Positions 47,106 through 56,696 of a DNA stretch of 64,000 bases are shown here, piece by piece. The position numbers and the translations under genes were made by a program. This stretch comes from Massilia horti (lineage in GTDB: Bacteria > Pseudomonadota > Gammaproteobacteria > Burkholderiales > Burkholderiaceae_D): NCBI RefSeq assembly GCF_004614195.1, contig NZ_SPUM01000094.1, positions 24,474 through 88,473 of the forward strand. The letters run 5' to 3'. Every line of letters starts with the position of its first letter. The first letter of the stretch is position 1. The notes beneath the pieces were generated by a model, which did no database searches, was not told the DNA's origin, and worked only from the letters and a program-made list of their open reading frames with translations.

Positions 47106-48308
47106 TCAGGCCACGCTGCCACGCCGCGCCGCCCGTCCCGCCAGGCCGGCCAGCAGCGCGGCGGCCACCAGCAGGATGGCGCTCAAGTGGAAGGTCGCGC
47201 GGTAGCCGCTGGCATCGAACAGCACGCCGCCGGCCATCGCTCCGGACATGATCGCGAGCTGGACCACCGCGACCATCAGGCCACCTCCCGCCTCCGCCTC
47301 GCGCGGCAAGGTCCGGGCCAGCCAGGTCCACCAACACACGGGCGCCGAGGTGCCGACCAGGCCCCACGCCGCGAGCAGGACACCAACGGCCAGGGCCGAG
47401 CTGCCTAAGGCCACCAGCGCCACGGCCATGCCCGCCATGAGCAGAGGCATGATGATGAGCAGTCGATACAAGCGATCCTCCAGTACAGCCCCGATCAGCA
47501 CCGTGCCAGCAAAACCGGCCACGCCGAGCCCCAGCAGCATCAACGACAGCATCGGCGCACCAGCATGGGTGACCGTCTCGAGGAACGGCCGCAGGTAGGT
47601 AAACAGTGCGAATTGCCCCATGAAGAACAAGCCGACTGCCGCCATGCCGAAAGCAATGCCGGGCCGCGCCAGGAGTCGCAGGACGCCGGCCGCGCCTGTC
47701 CCGCGCTGCGCCTGCATCGGTGGAAGGCTGGCAAACTTCCACACCAATGCGAGCGCGGCGACAGGGACGACACAGAAGAACGCGCCCCGCCAGCCGATGA
47801 GCGCACCGAGGAATGAGCCGAGCGGCGCGGCGACCACCGTCGCCAGCGCGTTCCCGCCGTTCACGATCGCCAGCGCACGCGGAACCTGGTGCTCGGGCAC
47901 GAGGCGCATGGCGGTGGCCGCCGACATTGACCAGAAGCCGCCGATCGCAACGCCAATGAGCGCGCGCCCGAACATGAACACCAGGTAGTTCGGCGCCCAC
48001 GCCACGACCGTGCCCGACACGGCCATCAGCAGCGTGAGCGACAGCAGCAGGGTTTTGCGGTCAAGCCGTCCGGCGAGCGTGGTGATGAACAGGCTGGTAA
48101 ACAACGCAAACGCACCGGAGATCGCGATGGCCTGCCCCGCCTGCCCTTCGCTGATGTAGAGGCCCGCGGCGATTGGCGTGAGCAGGCTGACCGGCATGAA
48201 TTCGGACGCGACCAGCGTGAAAGCGCCGAGCGCCAGCGCGAATACCGCCCCCCAGGCCGCCGGCGTTTCCTGGTCCATCGCCTGGCCGGCCGTGATATCG
48301 AGGTTCAT
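47106..48308 (-). CDS. MFS efflux transporter, DHA1 NepI-like
   Basis: 400 residues from ATG 48308 (CGGAGTC upstream), twelve membrane segments. FALALGAFTLVASEFMPVSLLTPIA is the signature of the DHA1 sugar/purine-nucleoside efflux subgroup (NepI, YdeA, SotB); FGRALIGVAIGGFWSMSAATA supports it. It starts 11 bases after the alcohol dehydrogenase stop, so the two form an operon. The export substrate cannot be read from sequence. Confidence 0.83.
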   Translation of the reverse strand: MNLDITAGQAMDQETPAAWGAVFALALGAFTLVASEFMPVSLLTPIAAGLYISEGQAGQAIAISGAFALFTSLFITTLAGRLDRKTLLLSLTLLMAVSGTVVAWAPNYLVFMFGRALIGVAIGGFWSMSAATAMRLVPEHQVPRALAIVNGGNALATVVAAPLGSFLGALIGWRGAFFCVVPVAALALVWKFASLPPMQAQRGTGAAGVLRLLARPGIAFGMAAVGLFFMGQFALFTYLRPFLETVTHAGAPMLSLMLLGLGVAGFAGTVLIGAVLEDRLYRLLIIMPLLMAGMAVALVALGSSALAVGVLLAAWGLVGTSAPVCWWTWLARTLPREAEAGGGLMVAVVQLAIMSGAMAGGVLFDASGYRATFHLSAILLVAAALLAGLAGRAARRGSVA

Positions 48309-48319
48309 TGAGACTCCGG

Positions 48320-49369
48320 TCACGCGGCCAGCGTCGCATTGTCGATCACAAAGCGGTACTTCACGTCGCCCTTGAGCATGCGCTCGTAAGCGGCATTGAT
48401 TTCGTCGGCGCGGATCATCTCGATGTCGGCGACGATGCCGTGCTGCGCGCAAAAGTCGAGCATCTCCTGGGTTTCCGGAATCCCGCCGATCATCGAACCG
48501 GCCAGCGAACGCCGCTTCATGATCAGGTTGAAGACCTGGGGCGACGGATGGGGCGTGGCCGGCGCGCCAACCAGGACCATGGTGCCGTCGCGCTTGAGCA
48601 GCGACAGGAAGGCATCCAGGTCGTGTGGCGCGGCCACGGTGTTGACGATCAGGTCCAGCGTTGCGGCGCGTGCGGCCATCGCCTGCGCGTCGCGCGACAC
48701 GACCACTTCATGTGCGCCGAGCGCCTCTGCATCCTCGCGCTTTGATTCAGAGGTCGTGAAGGCGATCACACGGGCGCCCATCGCGCGGGCCAGCTTGACG
48801 CCCATGTGGCCAAGGCCACCGATGCCGACGATACCGACCTTCTTGCCCGGCCCGGCCTGCCAGTTACGCAACGGCGAATAGGTAGTGATGCCGGCGCACA
48901 GGAGGGGAGCCACGGCGGCCAGCTGCTCTTCCGGATGACTGACGTTCAACACGAAGCGCTCGTGCACGACGATCTGCTGCGCGTAGCCACCGAGCGTGTG
49001 ACCGGGCGCGTCCTGGGTGGGGCCATTGTAGGTGCCCACCATGCCATCGCAATAGTTTTCGAGACCGGCGTCGCAATCGGCGCAATGCTGGCAGCTGTCG
49101 ACCATGCAGCCGACGCCGACGAGGTCACCGACCTGGAAATCGCGGACATGCGCACCGATGGCGGACACCCGGCCCACGATCTCATGGCCAGGCACGCACG
49201 GATACATCGTGCCGGCCCACTCCGCGCGCACTGTATGCAAGTCCGAATGGCATACGCCGCAGTAGGCAATGTCGATCTGGACGTCGTGATCACCAGGCGC
49301 GCGGCGGGTGATATCCAGGGACTCGAGGGGTTTGTCGGCAGCGCGGGCGCCATAAGCTTTGACTGTCAT
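48320..49369 (-). CDS. zinc-dependent NAD(P) alcohol dehydrogenase (YahK/AdhC type)
   Basis: 349 residues from ATG 49369 with AGGAAC upstream. Medium-chain dehydrogenase: catalytic zinc ligands in YCGVCHSDLH, PGHEIVGRV and LLCAGITTY, structural zinc cysteines in CQHCADCDAGLENYC, and the cofactor loop VGIVGIGGLGHMGVKLA. The YahK-like group reduces a broad range of aldehydes with NADPH. With the downstream efflux gene it may form an aldehyde-detoxification pair. Confidence 0.88.
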   Translation of the reverse strand: MTVKAYGARAADKPLESLDITRRAPGDHDVQIDIAYCGVCHSDLHTVRAEWAGTMYPCVPGHEIVGRVSAIGAHVRDFQVGDLVGVGCMVDSCQHCADCDAGLENYCDGMVGTYNGPTQDAPGHTLGGYAQQIVVHERFVLNVSHPEEQLAAVAPLLCAGITTYSPLRNWQAGPGKKVGIVGIGGLGHMGVKLARAMGARVIAFTTSESKREDAEALGAHEVVVSRDAQAMAARAATLDLIVNTVAAPHDLDAFLSLLKRDGTMVLVGAPATPHPSPQVFNLIMKRRSLAGSMIGGIPETQEMLDFCAQHGIVADIEMIRADEINAAYERMLKGDVKYRFVIDNATLAA

Positions 49370-49672
49370 GGAGTGTTCCTTTCTAGCGAAAGGCTGCATG
49401 TTAATGGCAATGCCACCCGAAAAAAGCGATGGAATTTGCATGGGCTTATGAATGAGGCACATGAATAGCCCCATCTCCCCTTAGCGGGAAGCTAGGCCGG
49501 GCGCGTGATTTATGACGCCCTTTCATATTCCTGGACAATGCGCCAGAAGGGGCGGATGACCCACTGTGATATGCAACGTGAATCACAGCGAAACAAATCA
49601 TATATTGGACAACTCGCGCCGGACACGGCACCCTCGTGCTCTACTACGTTCGCAGCTCGAGGAGACACCAAT

Positions 49673-51535
49673 ATGCCCACCTACCGTTCCCGCACCACCA
49701 CCCAAGGCCGCAACATGGCAGGCGCCCGCGCGCTGTGGCGCGCCACCGGCATGAAGGACGGCGATTTCGACAAACCGATCATCGCCGTGGTGAACTCGTT
49801 CACCCAGTTCGTGCCGGGCCACGTGCACCTGAAGGACCTGGGCCAACTTGTGGCGCGCGAGATCGAAGCGGCGGGCGGCGTGGCCAAGGAATTCAATACC
49901 ATCGCTGTCGACGACGGCATCGCGATGGGCCACGGCGGCATGCTGTACTCGCTGCCGTCGCGCGACCTGATCGCCGACTCGGTCGAATACATGGTCAACG
50001 CGCACTGCGCCGACGCGATGGTGTGCATCTCGAACTGCGACAAGATCACGCCCGGCATGCTGATGGCCGCCATGCGGCTGAACATTCCGGTGGTGTTCGT
50101 GTCCGGCGGGCCGATGGAAGCGGGCAAAGTCGTCAAGGTCGTGAACAATGACAAGCAGGTGATCAAGCTCGACCTGATCGACGCCATGATCAAGGCCGGC
50201 GACAGCAGCGTGCCGGACGCGGACGTGGCGGAAGTCGAGCGTTCCGCCTGCCCCACTTGCGGCTCGTGCTCCGGCATGTTCACCGCCAACTCGATGAACT
50301 GCCTGACCGAGGCGCTGGGCCTGTCGCTGCCGGGGAACGGCACGATCGTCGCCACGCACGCCGACCGCAAGGAGCTGTTCCTGCAGGCGGGCCGGCTGAT
50401 CGTCGAACTGGCGAAACGCCATTATGAGCAGGACGACTTCTCGGTCCTCCCGCGCAGCATCGCCACCAAGGCGGCTTTCGAGAACGCGATGGCGCTGGAC
50501 GTGTCGATGGGCGGCTCGACCAACACCGTGCTGCACCTGCTGGCCGCGGCGCATGAGGCGCAGGTGGAGTTCACGATGGCCGACATCGACCGCATCTCGC
50601 GCAAGGTGCCTTGCCTGTGCAAGGTGGCGCCGATGACCAACAAGTACCACATCGAGGACGTGCACCGCGCGGGCGGCATTATCGCGATCCTCGGCGAACT
50701 GGCGCGCGCCGGCCTGCTCGACACGTCGCTGCCGACGGTGCACAGCAAGACGCTGGGCGAAGCGATCGAGAAGTACGACATCCGCGTGAGCAGCGACCCT
50801 GCCGTGCACAAGCTGTTTCGTGCCGCGCCCGGCGGCGTGCCGACCCAGGTCGCGTTCTCGCAAGAAGAGCGCTACGCGCAGAACGATCTCGATCGCGGCG
50901 CTGGCTGCATCCGCGACCGCGAGCATGCGTATTCGCAGGACGGCGGCCTTGCGGTCCTGTACGGGAACATCGCGGCAAAGGGCTGCATCGTGAAGACGGC
51001 CGGCGTGGACGAAAGCATCCTCAAGTTCTCCGGCACGGCGCGCGTGTTCGAGAGCCAGGACGCGGCGGTGGAAGGCATCCTCGGCGACAAGGTGCAGGCG
51101 GGCGACGTTGTCATCATCCGCTACGAAGGCCCAAAGGGCGGGCCAGGCATGCAGGAGATGCTGTACCCGACCTCGTACATCAAGTCGAAGGGGCTCGGCA
51201 AAGCGTGCGCGCTGTTCACCGACGGGCGCTTCTCCGGCGGCTCGTCGGGCCTGGTGATCGGCCACGCTTCGCCGGAAGCGGCGGAAGGCGGCGCGATCGG
51301 CCTGGTGGAAGAAGGAGACCTGATCGACATCGATATCCCGGCGCGCACCATCAACCTGCGGGTGTCGATTGAGGAGCTCGCGCGGCGCCGCGCGGCGATG
51401 GAAGCGCGCGGGCGCGACGCGTGGCAGCCGGTGAACCGCGAGCGCGTCGTCTCGCAGGCGCTGCAGGCCTACGCCGCGCTCACCACCTCCGCCGACCGCG
51501 GCGCGGTGCGCGACCTGTCGCAACTGAAGCGCTGA
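49673..51535 (+). CDS. ilvD: dihydroxy-acid dehydratase
   Basis: 620 residues from ATG 49673 (GAGGAGACACC upstream). It makes 2-oxo acids for valine, leucine and isoleucine synthesis. Marks are [20 protein letters not shown], the iron-sulfur and magnesium motifs [14 protein letters not shown] and [19 protein letters not shown], and the C-terminal [20 protein letters not shown]. Length is right for the E. coli-type enzyme. Its last 39 bases are repeated at 53374-53412. Confidence 0.95.
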   Translation: MPTYRSRTTTQGRNMAGARALWRATGMKDGDFDKPIIAVVNSFTQFVPGHVHLKDLGQLVAREIEAAGGVAKEFNTIAVDDGIAMGHGGMLYSLPSRDLIADSVEYMVNAHCADAMVCISNCDKITPGMLMAAMRLNIPVVFVSGGPMEAGKVVKVVNNDKQVIKLDLIDAMIKAGDSSVPDADVAEVERSACPTCGSCSGMFTANSMNCLTEALGLSLPGNGTIVATHADRKELFLQAGRLIVELAKRHYEQDDFSVLPRSIATKAAFENAMALDVSMGGSTNTVLHLLAAAHEAQVEFTMADIDRISRKVPCLCKVAPMTNKYHIEDVHRAGGIIAILGELARAGLLDTSLPTVHSKTLGEAIEKYDIRVSSDPAVHKLFRAAPGGVPTQVAFSQEERYAQNDLDRGAGCIRDREHAYSQDGGLAVLYGNIAAKGCIVKTAGVDESILKFSGTARVFESQDAAVEGILGDKVQAGDVVIIRYEGPKGGPGMQEMLYPTSYIKSKGLGKACALFTDGRFSGGSSGLVIGHASPEAAEGGAIGLVEEGDLIDIDIPARTINLRVSIEELARRRAAMEARGRDAWQPVNRERVVSQALQAYAALTTSADRGAVRDLSQLKR

Positions 51536-51582
51536 GCCGACAGGCGCGGGCAGCTGAAACAGGCGCCGATTCGTGAACTGAA

Positions 51583-51617
51583 CCCCAAAAGTTGGACATC
51601 CACTTTGGGGGTTTTTC
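51583..51617 (+). terminator. terminator after ilvD, imperfect stem
   Basis: CCCCAAAAGTTGG followed by CCACTTTGGGGG and TTTTTC. The stem has mismatches that the copy at 53448-53481 does not. Confidence 0.75.
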
Positions 51618-51739
51618 ATTACCAACAGCCGCCGCCTCGGCTTTTGCGCCCCGCAAACTGCTTGACCTGAACAATGATTGATTGCATATTGTCAACTCCT
51701 AAATCTCGGCCGTTCGGTGTCAATACTCAAGGGGGAACG

Positions 51740-53350
51740 ATGAAATTGCTTCGATCAGTCTGTCTGTTGGCGTTTGCTTTTGCCTCGATGAATAGTGCTC
51801 ACGCCCAGGCGAGCGTGGATGCCAATACGATCAACCGGATCGCCGACGAAGGCTACAACCGCGGCCAGGTCGTCAATCTGGCGCAATACCTGACTGACCG
51901 CATTGGCGGGCGCATGACGAACTCCCCCGCCATGCGCGAAGCGGAAAAATGGACCCAGCAAATGTTCCGCTCGTGGGGGCTGAACGTGCGCACCGACCCG
52001 TTCGAGTTCGGACGCGGCTGGTGGATCGAATCGTCACACAGCCGGATGACCGCGCCGCGCCCGTTGGAGCTGCGTTCGATCCCGATCGCCTGGACCCCGG
52101 CCACCAACGGCGCCGTGTCGGCCGAAATCATCGTCGCCCCGATCCGCCACGTGCGCGACCTGGAAAAATGGAAGGGCAAGCTCAATGGGAAGATTGTCCT
52201 GGTCAACTACCCTGATGCACCGAAGGACGACCTCACACCCGCGTTCAAGCGCCTGGACGACGCCGAAATTGGCAAGCTGAACACGTATCGCCAGCCCTCG
52301 TTCGATCCGGAGCGGCCGGAAATGCTCAAGCGCTACATGGAACTGGGCAAGGAAATGAACCGCTTTATGGCGGCCGAAGGTGCGGTAGCGCTGGTGCGCA
52401 TGTCGCGCGCCGGTAACGGACTGGTGCATGGCGAAGGCCGCTTCTACAAGGTTGGCGAAACCCCGGCCCTGCCCGAGATCGAAATGGCTGCCGAAGATTA
52501 CCGCCGCCTGGCCAGGCTGGCCAAGACCGGCCCGGTCAAGCTGGAGATCGACAGCCGCGTGCATTTCGATGACAGTGACGTGAACGGCTATAACATCCTC
52601 GCGGACATCCCGGGCCGCGATCCAAAGGCTGGCTACGTGATGGCCGGTGCTCACCTTGATAGTTGGGTGGCGGGCGACGGCGCCGCGGACAATGCCGCTG
52701 GCTCGGTGGTCGTCATGGAAGCGGCACGCATCCTGTCGGCCTTGCATGTGAAACCGAAACGCGCCATCCGCTTTGCCCTCTGGTCCGGGGAGGAACAAGG
52801 GCTGATCGGCTCGAGCGCCTACGTCGCGCGCTACCTCGCCAAGCGCCCCGTTTCGACGGACCCGGTACTGGCCAAGATGCCGTCCTATTTCTGGGATACC
52901 TACCCGATCACGCCCCTGCCCGGCTTCAATGACATGGCCGCCTACTTCAACCTGGACAACGGCTCGGGCAAGATCCGCGGCATTTACGCAGAGGGCAATT
53001 TCGCCGCGGTACCAGTGCTGCGCAACTGGTTGGCGCCGTTCGACAGCCTGGGCGCCAGCAGGGTCGTCGCCCAGCCAACCGGCAGCACCGACCATGTGAT
53101 GATGGCGCGCCTCGGCCTGCCTGCGTTCCAGTTCATCCAGGATCCGCTCGACTATGAATCGCTCGTGCATCACACCAACCTTGACACCTTCGACCACCTG
53201 CGCACCGAAGACCTGCGCCAGGCGGCCGTGATCCTGGCCACGGTGCTGCTACAAGCGGCTGAAAGCGATGCGCCGATGCCGCGCAACGTGCTGCCGACGC
53301 AGCCGGCGCCGACCAATCCATTCCTGTATTCGGATCCGAAGAACGACTGA
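51740..53350 (+). CDS. M28 family metallopeptidase with PA domain, exported
   Basis: 536 residues from ATG 51740, with GGGGGAACG upstream and a signal peptide (SVCLLAFAFASMNSAHA). A PA-like insert at about 120-270 precedes the M28 core. Zinc ligands are in MAGAHLDSWVAGDG (His), AADNAAGSVV (Asp), WSGEEQGLIGS (catalytic Glu pair), NLDNGSG (Asp) and LVHHTNLDTFDHL (His). The resemblance is to exported aminopeptidases or glutamate-carboxypeptidase-like enzymes. It lies between ilvD and a duplicated ilvD tail, which suggests it was inserted there. Confidence 0.88.
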   Translation: MKLLRSVCLLAFAFASMNSAHAQASVDANTINRIADEGYNRGQVVNLAQYLTDRIGGRMTNSPAMREAEKWTQQMFRSWGLNVRTDPFEFGRGWWIESSHSRMTAPRPLELRSIPIAWTPATNGAVSAEIIVAPIRHVRDLEKWKGKLNGKIVLVNYPDAPKDDLTPAFKRLDDAEIGKLNTYRQPSFDPERPEMLKRYMELGKEMNRFMAAEGAVALVRMSRAGNGLVHGEGRFYKVGETPALPEIEMAAEDYRRLARLAKTGPVKLEIDSRVHFDDSDVNGYNILADIPGRDPKAGYVMAGAHLDSWVAGDGAADNAAGSVVVMEAARILSALHVKPKRAIRFALWSGEEQGLIGSSAYVARYLAKRPVSTDPVLAKMPSYFWDTYPITPLPGFNDMAAYFNLDNGSGKIRGIYAEGNFAAVPVLRNWLAPFDSLGASRVVAQPTGSTDHVMMARLGLPAFQFIQDPLDYESLVHHTNLDTFDHLRTEDLRQAAVILATVLLQAAESDAPMPRNVLPTQPAPTNPFLYSDPKND

Positions 53351-53373
53351 AAACGGCGGCATCCCCACGCGTT

Positions 53374-53412
53374 AGCGGCGCGGTGCGCGACCTGTCGCAG
53401 CTGAAGCGCTGA
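53374..53412 (+). pseudogene. duplicated 3' tail of ilvD
   Basis: The last 39 bases of ilvD ([12 protein letters not shown] and stop) are repeated with two differences. It is followed at a similar distance by a copy of the ilvD terminator. Confidence 0.85.
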
Positions 53413-53447
53413 ACTGGCAGACGCATAGATCCGGTTCGTGAACTGAA

Positions 53448-53481
53448 CCCCAAAAGTTGGGCGCCAACTTTTGGGGTTTTT
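53448..53481 (+). terminator. second copy of the ilvD terminator, perfect stem
   Basis: A perfect 13-base stem, CCCCAAAAGTTGG and CCAACTTTTGGGG, with a 3-base loop and TTTTTC. It probably terminates the M28 gene. TTCGTGAACTGAACCCC stands before both copies. Confidence 0.85.
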
Positions 53482-53581
53482 CATCGCGTGCTGGGGCGTG
53501 ATGCAGCAAGAGCATCGGTGAACCGTGGGATTGCGTGGCTTTATTGCTTGCTAGTGCCAGCTGTTTTCTCACCACGATTGA

Positions 53582-55207
53582 TCACTGCGCCAACACCGTC
53601 CTGATCGCGCTCAGCGAAGGCAGGAAGAAGTAGCCGCCACCGGTCGGAACGATCCACTCTGCCTTGGTGCTGACACCGGCCTGCTGCAAGCCCGAACCAA
53701 ACATCACGCAACCGCGTGCGCGGCCCTCACCCGCTGCGGGATTCTGGCCGACCAGCAGATCATGCCCGGCCGGCGTCTTGGGCCGTGTCGGGTCGTTCAT
53801 CCAGCGCGTTTGCAGAAACTCGAACTGGTCCTCGATGGACACCTGCACGGACAGGAACAGCAGGCCGCGATTGCCGTTGTGCGGGTCATCCGCCAGGGTC
53901 GCATAGCGATCAGCCAACGGCGCCCCGAACGGCACGCCGATACGCAGCACGCGGCGGGTATAGGTGGCGTCGCTGCCGCCCATGTCGCTGCCGGAATCGC
54001 GGACATTCACCTTGCGGATGTGCGCTGCCCACGGACAGGTGATCCCTGCCGGGTCGGCCTTGGCTTGCGGGAAATTGTCATCAAAGCCTTCGACCGGCAG
54101 CTTGGGTGTGTCGCTGTCGTAGCGAAACTGGTTATTGGCACGCCGTTCCTTGCCCAGTTCGACGTCATCGGCATCGGGCGCGCGGCTGACCGGAGCGCCG
54201 CTCATCCAGCGGCCGACTACCCGTGCGGCCAGTTTCTCATCCGTCATGCCTTCAAACCCGGGGTGGCGGGCCAGTTCCGCGGCCGTCTCGCGCATGGTGC
54301 GCCAGAACAGGCCGACGTCCTGGCGCAGGCGGCGAAACACCAGGAAGGAGCCGTTGCGTGTCCAGTCCGGCATGGGTTCGCGGACTTGGCCGGGCAGCAG
54401 CGGATCAGGGCTGCTGCCCGGATAACCGATCACCACCTCGCCCGGCCAAATCAGATCTTGTCCCGGCAGGCCATACAACGAGGCTTGCCTGCCGATCGCC
54501 GGTGGCAGATAGCGCTCGGTGATGTAGTCGTCATCGCGTGGCGAGGCACGGCCGCGGATGCCGGGCTGCGACACGCCGTCGTCAAAGCCGAAGTGCTCGT
54601 GCCCGCGCATGTTCATGCCGTCCCACTCGTCGCTGCGGACATCGCCTTTTTCCTGATAGAGCACGGTCAGGCCAGCTTGAGCGATTTCGGCGAGCAAGGC
54701 TGCCGCCCGCTGGTCCACCATGTCGCGGTGATCACCGGCCAGCACCACGAGCAGATCCGGCGCGTTATCGGGGCCGCCAACCAGCCAGTTGTTCGGATGG
54801 CCCTCCGCATCCTTGTTCGTGGGGTCACCCAGCAAAGCCGAACGGCCCGCCAGGCCGATGTGAAAGGCCGGACTGGCGATATCGCTGGCGCCGGGCGTGA
54901 GCGCATCCAGGCCAGGCGCGGAACATCCCAGCCCCACCAGCACGCGTCCCTCGCGCCGTACATGGCGCACACCTTGCGCGCGAGCCTGTTCGCGGCGCAG
55001 GCGGCGGTCGGCCAGGGTTTCGGCGCCGGTGCTGATACTGTCCGCCAGTTTGCCGAGGAAAGCCTTGGCTGCCGCCATCGCCGGCCCGGCGGGCAGCCGC
55101 AAGGCGATCAGCGTCTGGTGCGGCTTCAGGAAGCCCGGCACGGCGATGCCCTGAATATCATCCATCTCCAGTACCGGCTCCACCGGCGCTTTGCGGTTGA
55201 CTGTCAT
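53582..55207 (-). CDS. DyP-type haem peroxidase
   Basis: 541 residues, in the longer DyP class. The distal motif GFDDGVSQPGIRG lies near residue 207 (the catalytic aspartate of GxxDG), the proximal haem histidine is in WAAHIRKVNVRD near 395, and the distal arginine is in YTRRVLRIGVPFG near 419. FLSVQVSIEDQFEFLQ is also typical. It oxidises dyes, phenols or lignin-like compounds with hydrogen peroxide. There is no signal or Tat peptide and no encapsulin tail motif I can see. It is the last gene of a one-strand run, 31 bases after an unnamed protein. Confidence 0.92.
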   Translation of the reverse strand: MTVNRKAPVEPVLEMDDIQGIAVPGFLKPHQTLIALRLPAGPAMAAAKAFLGKLADSISTGAETLADRRLRREQARAQGVRHVRREGRVLVGLGCSAPGLDALTPGASDIASPAFHIGLAGRSALLGDPTNKDAEGHPNNWLVGGPDNAPDLLVVLAGDHRDMVDQRAAALLAEIAQAGLTVLYQEKGDVRSDEWDGMNMRGHEHFGFDDGVSQPGIRGRASPRDDDYITERYLPPAIGRQASLYGLPGQDLIWPGEVVIGYPGSSPDPLLPGQVREPMPDWTRNGSFLVFRRLRQDVGLFWRTMRETAAELARHPGFEGMTDEKLAARVVGRWMSGAPVSRAPDADDVELGKERRANNQFRYDSDTPKLPVEGFDDNFPQAKADPAGITCPWAAHIRKVNVRDSGSDMGGSDATYTRRVLRIGVPFGAPLADRYATLADDPHNGNRGLLFLSVQVSIEDQFEFLQTRWMNDPTRPKTPAGHDLLVGQNPAAGEGRARGCVMFGSGLQQAGVSTKAEWIVPTGGGYFFLPSLSAIRTVLAQ

Positions 55208-55238
55208 GGTGGCTCCTGTTTATTTTGATGAATGGATT

Positions 55239-56603
55239 TCAGATTCTGCGGCTCCGTAACGGCAGGGGCGCTGCATCGTCCGTATGGCGCGGCCTGGACA
55301 GCGAATCCTGGACGTCCCAATCTTGCAAGGCATCGACTTTTCCGGGCGGTGTAGGGTCTTTCCATGGCACCGCGCGGTTCAGCGTGCGAGCATCGTTGGG
55401 ATCGACACAGCAGCGGCCGTTGCAGGAGAGCGACGGATTCTTGAAGGTCCCCGGCGCGGCGGCAACGCCCACCAGATGGACCGTGATGCATTCGGCCACC
55501 TGGCCGCCGTACTGGATGCGCTCCCCGCCGATTGTGATGTCGCTGACGGTAAAGCCACGCTCCTTCGGCACGCTCACTTCCAGCCGTTCGATCAGGTTGT
55601 TGGCGCCACGGACAACGCGCACGCAATCGTCCAGCGCTCCGCCGTCCGGCGCGGCCCAGCCGCCGAGATCGATGTGATCCATGTACAGCCCCACCGGGTT
55701 GCGCAGCGTGACGAAGGCGCCGATGCGCGCCAGCGCATTGACAGCCGCGCCGATGGTCGGATCACTGGTGCGGTCAGGCCCGCCATACATGGCGCAGCAG
55801 ATCAGCGCATCCGGGTCCACCACCTGGGCCTGGGCGCTATTCTTGTACAGAACCGTGGCATCCCCCGCCAGCTGGATTTCCGCGGTCAGCGAATTGGGTG
55901 GCGCGCACAGGTGAACGATGCCATGGGTGGTGTTCCACTTGTTGTAGGGGTTGTAATCGCCCTGTGCCATTAACTTGTTGCCCTGCCTGTCGAACACGTC
56001 TTTCGTGGCGAACAGGTCCGCCAGTTCCACCTGCTGGCTGACCAGTTCGCGGTAACGCTTCAGCAGCAGTTTTTTATCGCCCGGGAAAGAGGCCGGCACG
56101 TTGTCCGGCCCCGGTATCGGCGTGCCGGCCAGCGCCTGCCAGTACTCGGGCGGCTCGGAGGTAAAAGCGATATGGACGATGTTCTGCGTGTCCGGATCGC
56201 GCCGCACATGCCACTCGCAGTACTCGTTGTGGGGACGATATGGCAGATCGCCCGCAGTGGGCGTGTCAAACACAGCCTTGTTGTAGTCCCGCAGGTGCCA
56301 TAGCGAATCGGCCTGCTTCAATGCCTCGGCGCGGCCGAAACGGCGCAGCAGTTCCTTGGGAAATGCGTTCCACGGTATCGATTGCTCGATCAAGGTGCCC
56401 GGATCGAAACGCGATGGATTGTAGTACTGCGTGCGGGTTTCCGATATCGGCTGATCGACGCCCTGCGCGATCTTGTTCAACTCGATTTTCACCACCGCGT
56501 CGAACCAGGCGCTGACCGCGTTGTGCCAGGCCTCCAGTTGCCCAGGGATGCCATTAAAGTCGGAAAGAAATGCGGGCGGATCGAATTTCTGCAGCAGTGC
56601 CAT
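55239..56603 (-). CDS. member A of an unnamed protein family, next to DyP
   Basis: 454 residues from ATG 56603, fixed by GGAGG 7 bases upstream. No family is recognised and there is no signal peptide. It is clearly homologous to the 620-residue protein encoded at 60268-62130. Shared blocks in the same order are YYNP, AFPxxL, EYCE plus RD (near 124), PEYWQAL, YNPYNKWN (near 217), PNSLTAEIQL, DPDALICC (near 262), RTSDPTIG and PVGLYM. The paired cysteines and acid residues could bind a metal, which is speculative. A Cys-rich segment (LSCNGRCCVDP) near the C-terminus is unique to this copy. Confidence 0.75.
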   Translation of the reverse strand: MALLQKFDPPAFLSDFNGIPGQLEAWHNAVSAWFDAVVKIELNKIAQGVDQPISETRTQYYNPSRFDPGTLIEQSIPWNAFPKELLRRFGRAEALKQADSLWHLRDYNKAVFDTPTAGDLPYRPHNEYCEWHVRRDPDTQNIVHIAFTSEPPEYWQALAGTPIPGPDNVPASFPGDKKLLLKRYRELVSQQVELADLFATKDVFDRQGNKLMAQGDYNPYNKWNTTHGIVHLCAPPNSLTAEIQLAGDATVLYKNSAQAQVVDPDALICCAMYGGPDRTSDPTIGAAVNALARIGAFVTLRNPVGLYMDHIDLGGWAAPDGGALDDCVRVVRGANNLIERLEVSVPKERGFTVSDITIGGERIQYGGQVAECITVHLVGVAAAPGTFKNPSLSCNGRCCVDPNDARTLNRAVPWKDPTPPGKVDALQDWDVQDSLSRPRHTDDAAPLPLRSRRI

Positions 56604-56696
56604 CGTCGCCTCCTTCGCCAAATGGAGAATTGATCATACGCCGTTTTGTTGAAGAAATTGCCACCAAAAAACCACAAGCTGCAAAAATCTCTGCAG

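Noticed and set aside
49598..51625. A long antisense frame opposite ilvD
   Set aside because: Shadow of ilvD with His/Arg-rich nonsense; no start signal.
51574..53481. Insertion-sequence ends, because TGAACTGAACCCCAAAAGTTGG resembles some IS3-family termini
   Set aside because: Both copies fold as terminators with T runs, follow ilvD tails, and no transposase is between them. An IS origin of the sequence is still possible.
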